Below are positions 18,711 to 27,351 of a stretch of 64,000 bases of DNA, in pieces. The position numbers and the translations under genes are program-made. The notes beneath the pieces are model-generated. The model was not told the DNA's origin and did not search any database. It was given only the letters and a program-made list of their open reading frames with translations. Source of the DNA: Streptomyces platensis (GTDB taxonomy: Bacteria; Actinomycetota; Actinomycetes; Streptomycetales; Streptomycetaceae); contig NZ_CP023691.1 of assembly GCF_008704855.1 (NCBI RefSeq), positions 7,254,001 to 7,318,000 of the forward strand, in the 5' to 3' direction. Position 1 is the stretch's first letter; each line of letters begins with the position of its first letter.

Positions 18711-19313
18711 CTACAACTCGTCGATACGCAGGTAGTCCACTGCGCGGCGGGTCAGCTCCGCGACGTCCTCCGGTTCGTCCTGCCAGGCCCAGTGCTCCAT
18801 GGCGACGCTGATCGCGTCGAGCAAGGCGCAGGCCAGGAGCCGTACCTCCATGCTGTCCTCCGGTGCGCCCTTGCGCGCCGCGAGCACCGGCACCAACTGG
18901 TCCTGCATCTCGCGCCCCGCCGCGAGCCATCGCATCCGAATGGCCGGGACCGTGCCCATGACCCGCACCAGCCGACGGGCCTGTTCGCGGTCCGCGAGCT
19001 GCCGGGCCGCGGTCGACGAGGTGAACGACGCCTGCACGGCGCTGCTCAGGGGTTCATCGACGGGGCGCCTGGCCAGCTCCTCGACGAGCACACCGACGCT
19101 GGACGTCATGACGGGTGTCAGCGCGTCCTCCTTCGCCGCGCAGTAGCGGTAGAAGGTCCGCAGCGAGATGCCGGCCCCCGACGCGATGTCCTCGACCGTC
19201 GTCGCCTCATACCCCTGGTCCGAAAACAGCGCCGCCGCGGTCTCGGCGATCTCCAGCCGGTTCTCCTGCCGCCGCCGCTCGGTCAACGATGGTCTCCCTC
19301 GCGCTGCCGTCAT
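18711..19313 (-). CDS. TetR-family regulator
   Basis: A 200-aa regulator with RLEIAETAAALFSDQGYEAT and VEDIASGAGISLRTFYRYCAAKEDAL as the helix-turn-helix domain; the C-terminal domain ends in AWQDEPEDVAELTRRAVDYL. It is divergent from a short-chain dehydrogenase gene 289 bases away and is the likely repressor of that gene. The region just ahead of its start contains an inverted repeat (19342-19370). Confidence 0.9.
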   Translation of the reverse strand: MTAARGRPSLTERRRQENRLEIAETAAALFSDQGYEATTVEDIASGAGISLRTFYRYCAAKEDALTPVMTSSVGVLVEELARRPVDEPLSSAVQASFTSSTAARQLADREQARRLVRVMGTVPAIRMRWLAAGREMQDQLVPVLAARKGAPEDSMEVRLLACALLDAISVAMEHWAWQDEPEDVAELTRRAVDYLRIDEL

Positions 19314-19341
19314 CCACCCCTCCAGATCGTCCGGCCGTCAT

Positions 19342-19370
19342 GTCTATCAGGGCCATTTTCTGTCATAGAC
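19342..19370. promoter_or_regulatory. Inverted repeat between TetR and SDR genes
   Basis: GTCTAT at 19342-19347 and ATAGAC at 19365-19370 form an inverted repeat with a 17-base spacer, 29 bases upstream of the TetR start. It is a candidate operator; the arms are short, so support is moderate. Confidence 0.4.
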
Positions 19371-19412
19371 CAGCTCCCTGGCACATCATGCCAAAAATTC
19401 GTTATGTTGGCA

Positions 19413-19457
19413 CCGCCCGGACCGCCCGGACCGCCCGGACCGCCCGGACCGCCCGGA
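19413..19457. repeat. Nine-base tandem repeat, five copies
   Basis: The unit CCGCCCGGA is repeated five times without error and ends in a partial copy. Because nine is a multiple of three the array reads as Ala-Arg-Thr or Gly-Pro-Pro repeats depending on frame. It lies in the non-coding interval ahead of the SDR gene, inside a weak 59-codon open frame (19388-19567) that has no ribosome site. Confidence 0.9.
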
Positions 19458-19498
19458 CCGCAATGACGGTTCGACCGCTCGACCTGCCCATCGGGTCA

Positions 19499-19580
19499 GA
19501 ACCCGAACCCGAACCCGAGCCAAAGCCAGAACCCGGGCCAAATCCCCAGTCCCAGCCCCAGTCATAGCCAGAACCCGAAC
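19499..19580. repeat. Degenerate GAACCC/CAGCCC hexamer array
   Basis: Successive GAACCC, GAGCCA, AATCCC and CAGCCC units occupy this stretch directly before the ribosome site of the SDR gene. Read in the same frame as the nine-base repeat it would give Glu-Pro and Gln-Pro dipeptides. The composition (few G on the plus strand) is unlike the surrounding sequence. Confidence 0.75.
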
Positions 19581-19601
19581 GCGTCAGCGAAGGAGCCGAC
19601 C

Positions 19602-20396
19602 ATGTCCACGCCGGTGTCCATGCCCCGTACCTACCTCGTCACCGGAGCCGCGTCCGGTATAGGCAAGGCCACCGTGGCCCACCTCCGCGAACGGGGCCAC
19701 ACCGTGATCGGTGCCGACCTCAAGGACGCCGACATCTCCGCAGACCTCGCCACCCCCGACGGACGTGACCAACTGGTCAATCGTGCCTACGAGTTGACCG
19801 ACGGCCGACTCGATGCCGTGATCGCCTGCGCCGGCCTCGCCCACTTCGTCCCACGCACCGTCCAGGTCAACTACTTCGGCGTCGTCGCCACCGTCGAAGG
19901 GCTGCGCCCGCTGCTCGCCGCCGGTACCGACCCGCGCGCCGTACTGCTCTCGTCCGTCGCCTCGATCCATCCGGCCGACCAGGCCATCGTCGATGCAGCG
20001 CTCGCAGGCGACGAAGGGGCAGCTGTGGCCGCCGCCCAGGCCGCCGTCGACCGGGGCGAGGGATATGCGATCTACGGCGCTTCCAAACAGGCGATCGCCC
20101 GCTGGCTCCGCCGTACGGCCATCTCCGACGACTGGGCCACCGCCGGCATCCCCCTGAACGCCGTCGCCCCCGGCACGACCGTGACCCCCATGACCGAGCC
20201 CATGCTCGCCGACGCCGAAACACGTAAGGCCATCGACGCCGGCATCCCCATGCCCCTGCACGGCCACGCCCGCCCCGAACAGGTCGCCCCACTGCTCGCC
20301 TGGCTGACCTCCCCCGAGAACACACACGTCACCGGCCAGGTCGTCTTCCTCGACGGCGGCGCCGACGCCGTTCTCCGGGGAGACAACACCTGGTGA
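19602..20396 (+). CDS. Short-chain dehydrogenase/reductase (SDR)
   Basis: A 264-aa NAD(P)-dependent oxidoreductase of the classical SDR type: nucleotide-binding TGAASGIGKAT near residue 14, ADLKDADIS after beta-2, CAGLA, catalytic Ser in SSVAS, and YxxxK as YGASK. It resembles 3-alpha-hydroxysteroid dehydrogenase-like SDRs with a short central region. GGAG lies before the ATG. The substrate is unknown; the divergent TetR gene is its probable regulator. Confidence 0.9.
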   Translation: MSTPVSMPRTYLVTGAASGIGKATVAHLRERGHTVIGADLKDADISADLATPDGRDQLVNRAYELTDGRLDAVIACAGLAHFVPRTVQVNYFGVVATVEGLRPLLAAGTDPRAVLLSSVASIHPADQAIVDAALAGDEGAAVAAAQAAVDRGEGYAIYGASKQAIARWLRRTAISDDWATAGIPLNAVAPGTTVTPMTEPMLADAETRKAIDAGIPMPLHGHARPEQVAPLLAWLTSPENTHVTGQVVFLDGGADAVLRGDNTW

Positions 20397-20590
20397 CACC
20401 AAACAGGAGCCCTGGCTACGCCCCCGGGCTACGCGGCGCACCCGGACAGCAGACTGGTTCTCTCACACGGCGGACCGGCCGGGAGGCCCTGTCACAAGGC
20501 GAAACCTGAAAGCCCCACACGCCAAATACTCCGAGGACTTCCCGGGCAACGCCGTGCCTGGCCTGCCCGCCCGGGGACCAGCCGGCAGTA

Positions 20591-21394
20591 TCACTCGCCG
20601 ACGGACGAGCGGGCCGTCACCACCTTCAGGCCCCGGTCTGCGAATTCGCGGCGGGTTGTCTCCTTCGCTCCGTTATCCGTGATGAACGTGTCAAAGACAT
20701 CCGCGTCGCCGACCCGGGCGAAGCAGCGCTCGCCGATCTTCGACGAGTCCGCGACGACCACGGCACGCCGGGCACGCTCGGCCATGAGGCGGTTGACCCG
20801 GGCCTCCGCCTCGTCGTGCACTGTCGCCCCCATCATCGGGTCCATGCCATTGGCCCCGATGAAGGCGATGTCGATGGAGATCTGCTGAAGCACCAACTCG
20901 CTGAACGGACCCACCAGTTCGAATGACCGCGAGTGCGCGACCCCGCCGGTGAGCACGATCTTGATCTGCGGCCGCACGGCCAGCTCATTGGCGATGTTGA
21001 GGGAGTTGGTGACAATCGTCAGGTGCGGTTGCGGTCCGGCCTCCGAAAAGTCCGGACGGGTGGCGAGTACCCGGGCGATTGCCGTGGTCGTCGTGCCACC
21101 GCTCAGCCCGACCACGTCACCCCGCTCGACCAGCCTCGCCGCGGCTTTCGCCACCGCCTCCTTCTCGTCCGACCGGTGAGCGTGCTTGTAGCGGATCGGC
21201 AGGTCGTACGCCACCGAACTGAGCACCGCCCCGCCCCGGGTGCGGGTCAGCAGTTGCTGTTCGGCGAGGGCGTCCATGTCGCGCCGCATCGTGGCGGCCG
21301 AAACCTCCAGCGCGGTCGCCGCCTCCTCGACGTCCACCCGGCCTCGGTCTCCGAGCAGCTCAAGCAGTGCGTTCATCCGTTCATGGCGCTTCAT
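20591..21394 (-). CDS. DeoR/GlpR-family sugar regulator
   Basis: A 267-aa repressor with an N-terminal DeoR helix-turn-helix (NALLELLGDRGRVDVEEAA, VSAATMRRDMDAL) and the C-terminal sugar-phosphate-binding DeoRC domain (GDVVGLSGGTTTTAIAR, IVTNSLNIANEL, FIGANGMD, VVVADSSKIGE). Such proteins release DNA on binding a phosphorylated sugar intermediate. It is the last gene of the block after the isomerase and aldolase, so its target is very likely that block and the divergent transporter. Confidence 0.92.
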   Translation of the reverse strand: MKRHERMNALLELLGDRGRVDVEEAATALEVSAATMRRDMDALAEQQLLTRTRGGAVLSSVAYDLPIRYKHAHRSDEKEAVAKAAARLVERGDVVGLSGGTTTTAIARVLATRPDFSEAGPQPHLTIVTNSLNIANELAVRPQIKIVLTGGVAHSRSFELVGPFSELVLQQISIDIAFIGANGMDPMMGATVHDEAEARVNRLMAERARRAVVVADSSKIGERCFARVGDADVFDTFITDNGAKETTRREFADRGLKVVTARSSVGE

Positions 21395-21554
21395 GGCGCG
21401 AGCCTAATTCGTTTCGGCACACCACGGTGACGCGCGGTAGAGCTCCTGCCGAACACCGCAGAGGTCCCGCCGGACACCGCCGCACACCGCCGACGCCGGG
21501 GCGCGCGGGCCCGGGCGGGGTCCATGCAGGGATCGGTCGCGGGGGTTCTGCTGC

Positions 21555-21586
21555 CATGGTCTCGGCATGGTCTCGGCATGGTCTCG
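21555..21586. repeat. Eleven-base tandem repeat, three copies
   Basis: CATGGTCTCGG occurs three times in a row (the third ends in T instead of the final G) between the aldolase and the DeoR gene. No gene overlaps it. Confidence 0.85.
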
Positions 21587-21625
21587 TCACGGGGCATGAC
21601 CAGGGCGATCAGCGAGCCCATGGGC

Positions 21626-22507
21626 TCACCCCCGAGCAGATGCCTGGGTCGCGTACCGGCCCGGGACCGTCGCCGGAGTGCCCAGCACACCCAGCAGCCT
21701 CGCCGCTTCCTCGGCCACCGCCTCCCGGGCCGGCTTGACGTACTTGCGGGAGTCGACGAGCGAGGGATCGGCGCCCAGCGTCCGCCGTATCGAGTGGGTG
21801 AAGACGGAGACCAGATGCGTGGAGATATTGATCTTCGTCATTCCGGCGGCGATGGCACGGCGCAGCTCCTCATCCGGCACACCCGAAGAGCCGTGCAGGA
21901 CCAGCGGCACCGGCAGGGCGGTGTGCAGGGCCGTGATGAGGTCCTTGTCCAGTACGGCCGTCCGTTCCTGCATCGCATGGGAGGAGCCGACGGCCACGGC
22001 GAGGGCATCCACGCTCGTCGCGCGGACGAAGGCCAGGGCCTCGTCCGGGTCCGTGCGCACCCCGGGTGCATGGACCCCGTCCTTGCCGCCGACCTCGCCG
22101 AGTTCGGCCTCGACGTAGGCGTCGCGTTCATGGCACCAGGCGGCGAGGTCGGCGGTGGTGGCGACGTTCTCCTCGTAGGGAAGGGCGGAGGCATCCACCA
22201 TGACGGACCCCACTCCGGCGGTGATGCCCTGACGGACGAGGTCCGCATCGGTGATGTGGTCGAGGTGGACCGCGATCCGGGCCGTGGAGCCCTCGGCGAG
22301 GGCGAGCGTGGCGCGGGTGATGGGCAGCAGGCTGCCGTGGTAGCGGATGCAGTTCTCGCTGATCTGAAGGATCAGTGGGATACCGGTGCGCTCGGCGGCG
22401 GTGACGAGCGCCTCGGCGGTTTCCAAGTGGATGACGTTGAAGGCCGCGGCACCGACCCGCGCCTCACGCGCGGCGTCGACGATCGATGAGGTCGGAACGA
22501 GTGGCAT
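21626..22507 (-). CDS. Class II ketose-bisphosphate aldolase (GatY/KbaY-like)
   Basis: A 293-aa zinc-dependent aldolase. Family signatures are AAFNVIHLETAEALV, the zinc site IAVHLDHITD, EAELGEVGGKDG, and LHGSSGVPDEELRRAIAAGMTKINIST. It should cleave fructose- or tagatose-bisphosphate to dihydroxyacetone phosphate and glyceraldehyde 3-phosphate, or act on a related ketose phosphate. It lies between the SIS isomerase and the DeoR regulator on one strand, the arrangement seen in amino-sugar and galactitol pathways. GGGAG precedes the start. Confidence 0.9.
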   Translation of the reverse strand: MPLVPTSSIVDAAREARVGAAAFNVIHLETAEALVTAAERTGIPLILQISENCIRYHGSLLPITRATLALAEGSTARIAVHLDHITDADLVRQGITAGVGSVMVDASALPYEENVATTADLAAWCHERDAYVEAELGEVGGKDGVHAPGVRTDPDEALAFVRATSVDALAVAVGSSHAMQERTAVLDKDLITALHTALPVPLVLHGSSGVPDEELRRAIAAGMTKINISTHLVSVFTHSIRRTLGADPSLVDSRKYVKPAREAVAEEAARLLGVLGTPATVPGRYATQASARG

Positions 22508-22567
22508 GGGATGCCGGCTCCCTTCTCCCTTGCGGGCAGGGCTGGTTGAGAGGGGTGGGGTGGGCGG

Positions 22568-23473
22568 CTACGAGGCGGCCGGCGTCTCGAGCAGCACCGA
22601 GCGGGTCAGGCTGCGCGGGTTGTCCGGGTCCAGACCGCGGGCGCGGGCTCGCTCCAGCGCCACCCGCTGGACCAGCACCAGATCCGCCAGCGGATCGCGC
22701 GCATGGTGCACAAAGCGCGCACCCGTCCGCGCCACATCGGCCTCCAGCCCCTCCGGTGCCTGCCCGAACAGCCAGGTCACCCGGCCGGGTGCGGCTATCG
22801 CGATCGGACCGTGGCGGTACTCCATCGCGGGGTAGGACTCCGTCCAACTCTGCGCTGCCTCCCGCATCTTGAGCGCTGCCTCATTGGCCAGGCCGAACGT
22901 CCACCCCGAGCCGAGGAAGGAGAACTGCTCGGCGAACACCCACTCCTTGTCCACCCGCGCGGCAAGCGCCTCCTCCGCGTCGGCCACCGCACGGGAGGTG
23001 TCCTCGCCGAGATGCGCGCGCAGCAGGGTCAGCGCCGTCGTCGCGAACCGCGTCTGCACCACCGACTTCTCGTCGGCGAACGGCAGCGAGACCGTCTCGT
23101 CGGAGAGTGCCACCGCCGGCGTCTCGGGGTCACCGATGATCGTCACCGTCGGGATGCGCCCCTTGACGGCGTCGAGTACCCGCAGCACTTCGGTCGTGGT
23201 GCCGGAGCGGGTGATCGCCACCACCGCGTCATAGCCGCGGTCGCTGCCGAGGAAGGCCTCGGAGGCGGCGAACGGATCCGTCACCCCCTGTCCGGCCGCC
23301 TCGCGGAGCGCCGCATACGACTGGGCCATGAACCATGAGGTGCCGCAGCCGACCACGGCCACCCGCTGACCGGGCTTCGGCAAGGGCCCCGCCGCTGCTC
23401 CGATCCGTGCGGCCTGCCGCCAGGTCTCCGGCTGGCTGCCCAGCTCCTGCTCCATGTACGAGGTCTCGCTCAT
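22568..23473 (-). CDS. SIS-domain sugar isomerase/deaminase (AgaS/GlmS-like)
   Basis: A 301-aa protein with two sugar-isomerase (SIS) domains: VAVVGCGTSWFMAQSYAAL, VVAITRSGTTTEVLRV in the first and FLGSGWTFGLANEAALKMRE, AMEYRHGPIA in the second, as in AgaS and the isomerase half of GlmS. It should isomerise or deaminate a hexosamine or ketose phosphate. The start at 23473 has GGGAGGG. It is the first gene of the operon that continues with the aldolase and the DeoR gene. Confidence 0.9.
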   Translation of the reverse strand: MSETSYMEQELGSQPETWRQAARIGAAAGPLPKPGQRVAVVGCGTSWFMAQSYAALREAAGQGVTDPFAASEAFLGSDRGYDAVVAITRSGTTTEVLRVLDAVKGRIPTVTIIGDPETPAVALSDETVSLPFADEKSVVQTRFATTALTLLRAHLGEDTSRAVADAEEALAARVDKEWVFAEQFSFLGSGWTFGLANEAALKMREAAQSWTESYPAMEYRHGPIAIAAPGRVTWLFGQAPEGLEADVARTGARFVHHARDPLADLVLVQRVALERARARGLDPDNPRSLTRSVLLETPAAS

Positions 23474-23798
23474 GGCCCACCCTCCCGTGATGTGGCAATG
23501 GACTGAAGAAGTGTTGCGTGAAACTGCAATCTTTGGCTGTGTTGCAATCGACTGTACGCAGAAATCTGATCGCGATCCATCCCTCGTACGAGTGGATGCG
23601 CCAGAGGGGAGCGCGGGAGTGTGGGCCTGAATGGGCTGCTTGAGCAAGGCCCAGGCGGGGTTGGGGTGGGCGGGCGGATGGCAGAGAGGGGTACAGGAAA
23701 GTGTTGACAGCTGCGTGAAAAGCGCCGAATACTCGCATGATCAGTCATGCGCGATTCGGCATGCAGCAAGGCCCGCTCCGCCGCACAGAGGACTTCCC
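23474..23798. promoter_or_regulatory. Divergent sugar-operon control region with direct repeats
   Basis: This 325-base interval between the SIS gene and the sugar transporter carries GCAATGGACTG at 23495-23505 and GCAATCGACTG at 23544-23554, direct repeats 49 bases apart, with a further TGCAATC at 23525-23531. Direct repeats of this kind are typical of DeoR-family operators. The remainder shows no gene. Confidence 0.5.
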
Positions 23799-25265
23799 GT
23801 GTCCATTGCCACGCTCTCGGCGACGCCCCCGCCGCCGTCACCCAAGACCACGCACCGCACCGGCAGACTGTTCGCGCTCACCGGTGCGGTCGTCGGCGTC
23901 ATCTATGGCTACGACACCGGCAGCATCTCCGGCGCCCTGGTGTTCCTGAGCAAGGACTTCCATCTGACCGAGACCGAAAAGGGCCTGGTCAACAGCATTT
24001 TGGTGTTCGGCTCCATCGTCGGCGCGCTGATCGGCGGCAAGCTCGCCGACGCCCTGGGGCGTAAGGCCGCGATGCTGATCGTGGCCGGCTCGTACGCCGT
24101 CTTCGTGGCCCTCTCCGCGGTCGCACCCAACGTCGTCGTGCTGGACATCGTCCGTTTCCTGCTCGGCGTCGCCATCGGCATCTCGATCGTCGCCGCCCCG
24201 CTCTATGTCGCCGAATCAACGCCGGCACGTATCCGCGGAGCATCCGTCGCCGCCTACCAAGTGGCCACGGTCGCGGGCATCGTGCTCACGTACTTCGTCA
24301 ACTGGGGCCTGTCCGGGGGCGGCCACTGGCGCTGGATGCTCGGCCTCTCCGCGGTCCCCGCCGCGCTCGTCCTGATTCCGCTGCTCCGGCTGCCGGACAC
24401 CCCGCGCTGGTACGTCCTCAAGGGGCGGACGGAACGCGCCGTCGAGGTCATGGCCATGACCGACCCCGAGGTCGATCCGCATGCGGAGGTCGCGGCCGTG
24501 GAGGCCGCGCTCGCCGAGGAGAGCGGTGGGTCGGCACGCTCCTTGCTGCGCAAGCCCTACGCCCGCGCCGCGGTCTTCGTCGTCGGCCTCGGGTTCTTCT
24601 GCCAGATCACCGGCATCAACGCCGTGACGTACTACAGCCCGCAGATCTTCGAGGAGATGGGGTTCACCGGCAACGGCCAGAACTTCCTGCTGCCGTCGTT
24701 CGTCCAACTCGCCTCGCTGGCCGCGACGGTGCTCGCCATCCTCATCATCGACCGGCTCGGCCGCCGGGTGGTGCTGCTCTCCGGCGTCGGCACGATGGCC
24801 GTCATGCTCGCCGTCCTGACGGTGGTCTTCGGCACGGGCGAGCTCCAGGGGGCGACGACCTGGGTGGGGTTCGCCGCCATCCTGCTGTTCACCGCGGCCT
24901 TCAACTTCGGCTTCGGCTCGCTGATCTGGGTCTATGCGAGCGAGGCATTCCCCGCCCAGCTGCGCTCCACCGGAGCCTCGGTGATGCTCACTGCGGACCT
25001 GGTCGCCAATCTCCTGATCGCCCAGTTCTTCCCGTCCCTGATGGCCTGGGCGGGCGCGGCCCGGACCTTCGCGGGCCTCGGCGTCCTCGCCCTTGCCGCC
25101 CTGGTCTTCGTCTCCGTCACCGCACCCGAGACCAAGGGGCGCCAGTTGGAGGAGATCCAGGGATACTGGCGCAATGGGGGGCGTTGGCCCGAGCCGGCTG
25201 CGCCTACTACCGCAAGCCCCCGCTCGCTCGGTGATTCGGCGGTTCCCCCGACCACGACGTCGTAG
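23799..25265 (+). CDS. MFS sugar/proton symporter (sugar porter family)
   Basis: A 488-aa twelve-helix transporter of the sugar porter family. Signatures are GYDTGSISGAL in helix 1, GGKLADALGRK after helix 2, RFLLGVAIGI, PLYVAESTPARIRG, LRLPDTPRWYVLKGR, QITGINAVTYYSPQIF in helix 7, DRLGRR and APETKGRQLEEIQ at the C terminus. It should import a free hexose or pentose with protons. GTG at 23799 has AGAGGA in front. It is divergent from the isomerase-aldolase-DeoR operon and probably feeds it. Confidence 0.93.
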   Translation: MSIATLSATPPPPSPKTTHRTGRLFALTGAVVGVIYGYDTGSISGALVFLSKDFHLTETEKGLVNSILVFGSIVGALIGGKLADALGRKAAMLIVAGSYAVFVALSAVAPNVVVLDIVRFLLGVAIGISIVAAPLYVAESTPARIRGASVAAYQVATVAGIVLTYFVNWGLSGGGHWRWMLGLSAVPAALVLIPLLRLPDTPRWYVLKGRTERAVEVMAMTDPEVDPHAEVAAVEAALAEESGGSARSLLRKPYARAAVFVVGLGFFCQITGINAVTYYSPQIFEEMGFTGNGQNFLLPSFVQLASLAATVLAILIIDRLGRRVVLLSGVGTMAVMLAVLTVVFGTGELQGATTWVGFAAILLFTAAFNFGFGSLIWVYASEAFPAQLRSTGASVMLTADLVANLLIAQFFPSLMAWAGAARTFAGLGVLALAALVFVSVTAPETKGRQLEEIQGYWRNGGRWPEPAAPTTASPRSLGDSAVPPTTTS

Positions 25266-25363
25266 CTATCGGGGCTGTCGGGAGCGGTATACCGCGAACG
25301 GGGCGTGCGCACGATGCTCGGACTGCCGGATGGCCGGCGGTCCGAGCCTCCGGGCGACGCGCC

Positions 25364-25663
25364 TCAGGAGGGCAGCTGCTCCCGGTACTCCTCCATCGCC
25401 GGCGCGGTCGTCGTCGCCACGAACTCCGTGATCCGGTACTCGCACACCCCGGCGAGAGTGAACGGGTCCTCGGAAACGATCCGCTCGACGGTCGCCCGGT
25501 CCATCCCGGCGGCGAGAATCACGCCTCCGTCCCGTGGGACCTTGCGGCCGGCGGCGAGGAAATGCCCGGCGGCGTACTCCTTCCGAAGCCACTCCACATG
25601 CTGATCGAGGGCTGCGTCGACGCGTTCGAGGGGCGCGGTATAGGTCAGTTCCAGTACGAACAT
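25364..25663 (-). CDS. YciI-family protein
   Basis: A 99-aa small dimeric alpha/beta-barrel-type protein: MFVLELTYTAPLERVDAAL, HVEWLRKEYAAGHFLAAGRK and RIVSEDPFTLAGVCEYRI match the YciI family, in which a conserved His and Asp suggest a small-molecule enzyme. The role is unknown. It is preceded by an AGGAGG-like site on the minus strand and stands alone downstream of the amidase. Confidence 0.88.
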   Translation of the reverse strand: MFVLELTYTAPLERVDAALDQHVEWLRKEYAAGHFLAAGRKVPRDGGVILAAGMDRATVERIVSEDPFTLAGVCEYRITEFVATTTAPAMEEYREQLPS

Positions 25664-25761
25664 GACTGCAATATAGAGGAGGTGTCGGGCGGCGCTCTGC
25701 CATCTCTCCGCGCAGGGAAGGTGCAGGCCAGGGCGGGTAGGGGGAAGGCCTCGGCAGCGGT

Positions 25762-27183
25762 TCAGGCCGTCGGCAGGTCGGGGCGGCGGCGCCCGTGCCG
25801 TGTCGCGCTCTCGTAGGCATGACCGGCCTGGAGGACGGCGAGATCGGCGCGCGGCGGACCGATGAACTGGAGCCCCACGGGCAGGCCGCCCGGGGTGAAG
25901 CCCGCGGGGACCGAGAGGGCGGGTACGCCCAGGACCGAGATGAGGTAGGCGGAACGCATCCAGTCCAGATAGCTGTCCGTTGGACGGCCCGCTACCTCGC
26001 CTGGATACTCCAACTCAGCGTCAAATGGGGCGACTTGACTGACCGGAGTGAGGAGCAGGTCATACCCGGAGAAGAATTCCAGCGTGCCGAGGTAGAGGCG
26101 GCTGTGGGTCGTGGTGGCCGTGTGGAGGTCGGCCACGGTCAGCCGGCGGCCCTGTTCGATGTTCCAGACGATGCTGGGTTTGAGGGCCTGCGGGTCGGAG
26201 TCGAGCAGGCCACCGAGCGCGAGGTCGAAGCTGTGCGCCCGCAGCGTACGGAAGGTCTCGTCGGCGCCGGCGAGGTCCGGGCAGGCGGTGTCGACACGGC
26301 AGCCCAGCTCTTCCAGGACCCTCAACTGGGGCTCCAGAACGGCGAGCACCTCTGGGTCGGCCGGCGCGTATCCGCCCAGGTCGGGTGCCCAGGCGATCCG
26401 CAGCCCGCGCAGGTCGCGGTCGAGCGGCACACGGAAGGCTGCCCCCGGGGTCTCCAGACTGAGGGGGCAGCGCGGATCAGGGCCGGCCATCGCTGACAGC
26501 AACAGCGCGGCGTCGGAGACGTTCCGCCCCATGGGGCCCGGGACCGACAGGGTGTCCCAGAGGTCGCTGCCGGGAGGCGAAGGGACGCGGCCCGGCGTCG
26601 GCCGCAGCCCGACCACATTGCAGAAGGAAGCGGGGTTGCGGAGTGAGCCGCCCATGTCACTGCCGTCGGCGAGCGGCTGTAGCCCGGCCGCCAGCGCCGC
26701 GGCGGCGCCCCCACTGCTGCCGCCCGCCGAGCGTGTGAGGTCGTACGGATTGCGGGTGGTGCCGAAGACGGTGTTGAAGGTGTGCGAACCGGCGGCGAAT
26801 TCGGGGACGTTGGTCTTGCCGAGGCGGATGGCGCCCGCCTGCTGGAGCCGGTCGACCAGCAGATCGTCGACATCCGGGACGTGATCGGCGAAGAGCGGCG
26901 AGCCGTGTGTGGTGCGCATACCGCGGGTGAGACGGGTGTCCTTGAAGGCGATCGGCAGCCCGTGCAGGGGCGGGACGGCGGCGCCCCGGACGAGGCGCTC
27001 ATCGGCTCGTGCGGCCGCGGTGAGGGCGCCCTCCGGGTCGAGGGTGACGATCGCGTTGACGGCCGGATTGATCTGCTCGATGCGGTCCAGATGGGCCTGG
27101 ACGACCTCTCGGGCGGAGACCTCGTGGCGGCGCAGCCGGGCGGCGAGGTCGGTGGCGTCGAGCTCGTGAAGCGCATCGGACAT
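25762..27183 (-). CDS. Amidase (amidase signature family)
   Basis: A 473-aa hydrolase of the amidase signature family with the Ser-cisSer-Lys triad: Lys in IAFKD (about residue 80), the Gly/Ser-rich RSAGGSSGGAAAALAAGL with the cis-Ser, and the nucleophile in DGSDMGGSLRNPAS. It cleaves a carboxamide bond; the substrate is not predictable. ATG at 27183 has GGAGGT ahead. The stop of a 55-codon upstream frame overlaps this start as TGATG. The closing stretch (VPALSVPAGFTPGGLPVGLQ) is typical of the family. Confidence 0.92.
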   Translation of the reverse strand: MSDALHELDATDLAARLRRHEVSAREVVQAHLDRIEQINPAVNAIVTLDPEGALTAAARADERLVRGAAVPPLHGLPIAFKDTRLTRGMRTTHGSPLFADHVPDVDDLLVDRLQQAGAIRLGKTNVPEFAAGSHTFNTVFGTTRNPYDLTRSAGGSSGGAAAALAAGLQPLADGSDMGGSLRNPASFCNVVGLRPTPGRVPSPPGSDLWDTLSVPGPMGRNVSDAALLLSAMAGPDPRCPLSLETPGAAFRVPLDRDLRGLRIAWAPDLGGYAPADPEVLAVLEPQLRVLEELGCRVDTACPDLAGADETFRTLRAHSFDLALGGLLDSDPQALKPSIVWNIEQGRRLTVADLHTATTTHSRLYLGTLEFFSGYDLLLTPVSQVAPFDAELEYPGEVAGRPTDSYLDWMRSAYLISVLGVPALSVPAGFTPGGLPVGLQFIGPPRADLAVLQAGHAYESATRHGRRRPDLPTA

Positions 27184-27350
27184 CAAGGACCTCCGGAGGT
27201 GAAGGGGCGGCAGGCGTCGGGGGAGCGGGCAGGAGGACTCTTCCCGGCGGGCGACACCGTGGCGCTGTGGACCGGCCGTCCCGTGCCCGGCGCCGGCCCG
27301 CTGCCGGGCCGCCGAGCCTCCACGTGAACACCGGGCGGGTGCATGCTCAT
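27183..27350 (-). CDS. Possible 55-aa upstream reading frame coupled to the amidase
   Basis: The frame begins at ATG 27350, two bases after a DNA-damage-type promoter motif, and its TGA overlaps the amidase ATG (TGATG). The peptide starts MSMHPPGVHVEARRPG and is rich in Pro, Arg and Gly; most codons end in G or C, as in real genes here. No domain is recognised. It may be a leader peptide that couples translation to the amidase, or a chance open frame in GC-rich DNA. Confidence 0.3.
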   Translation of the reverse strand: MSMHPPGVHVEARRPGSGPAPGTGRPVHSATVSPAGKSPPARSPDACRPFTSGGP

Positions 27351-27351
27351 C

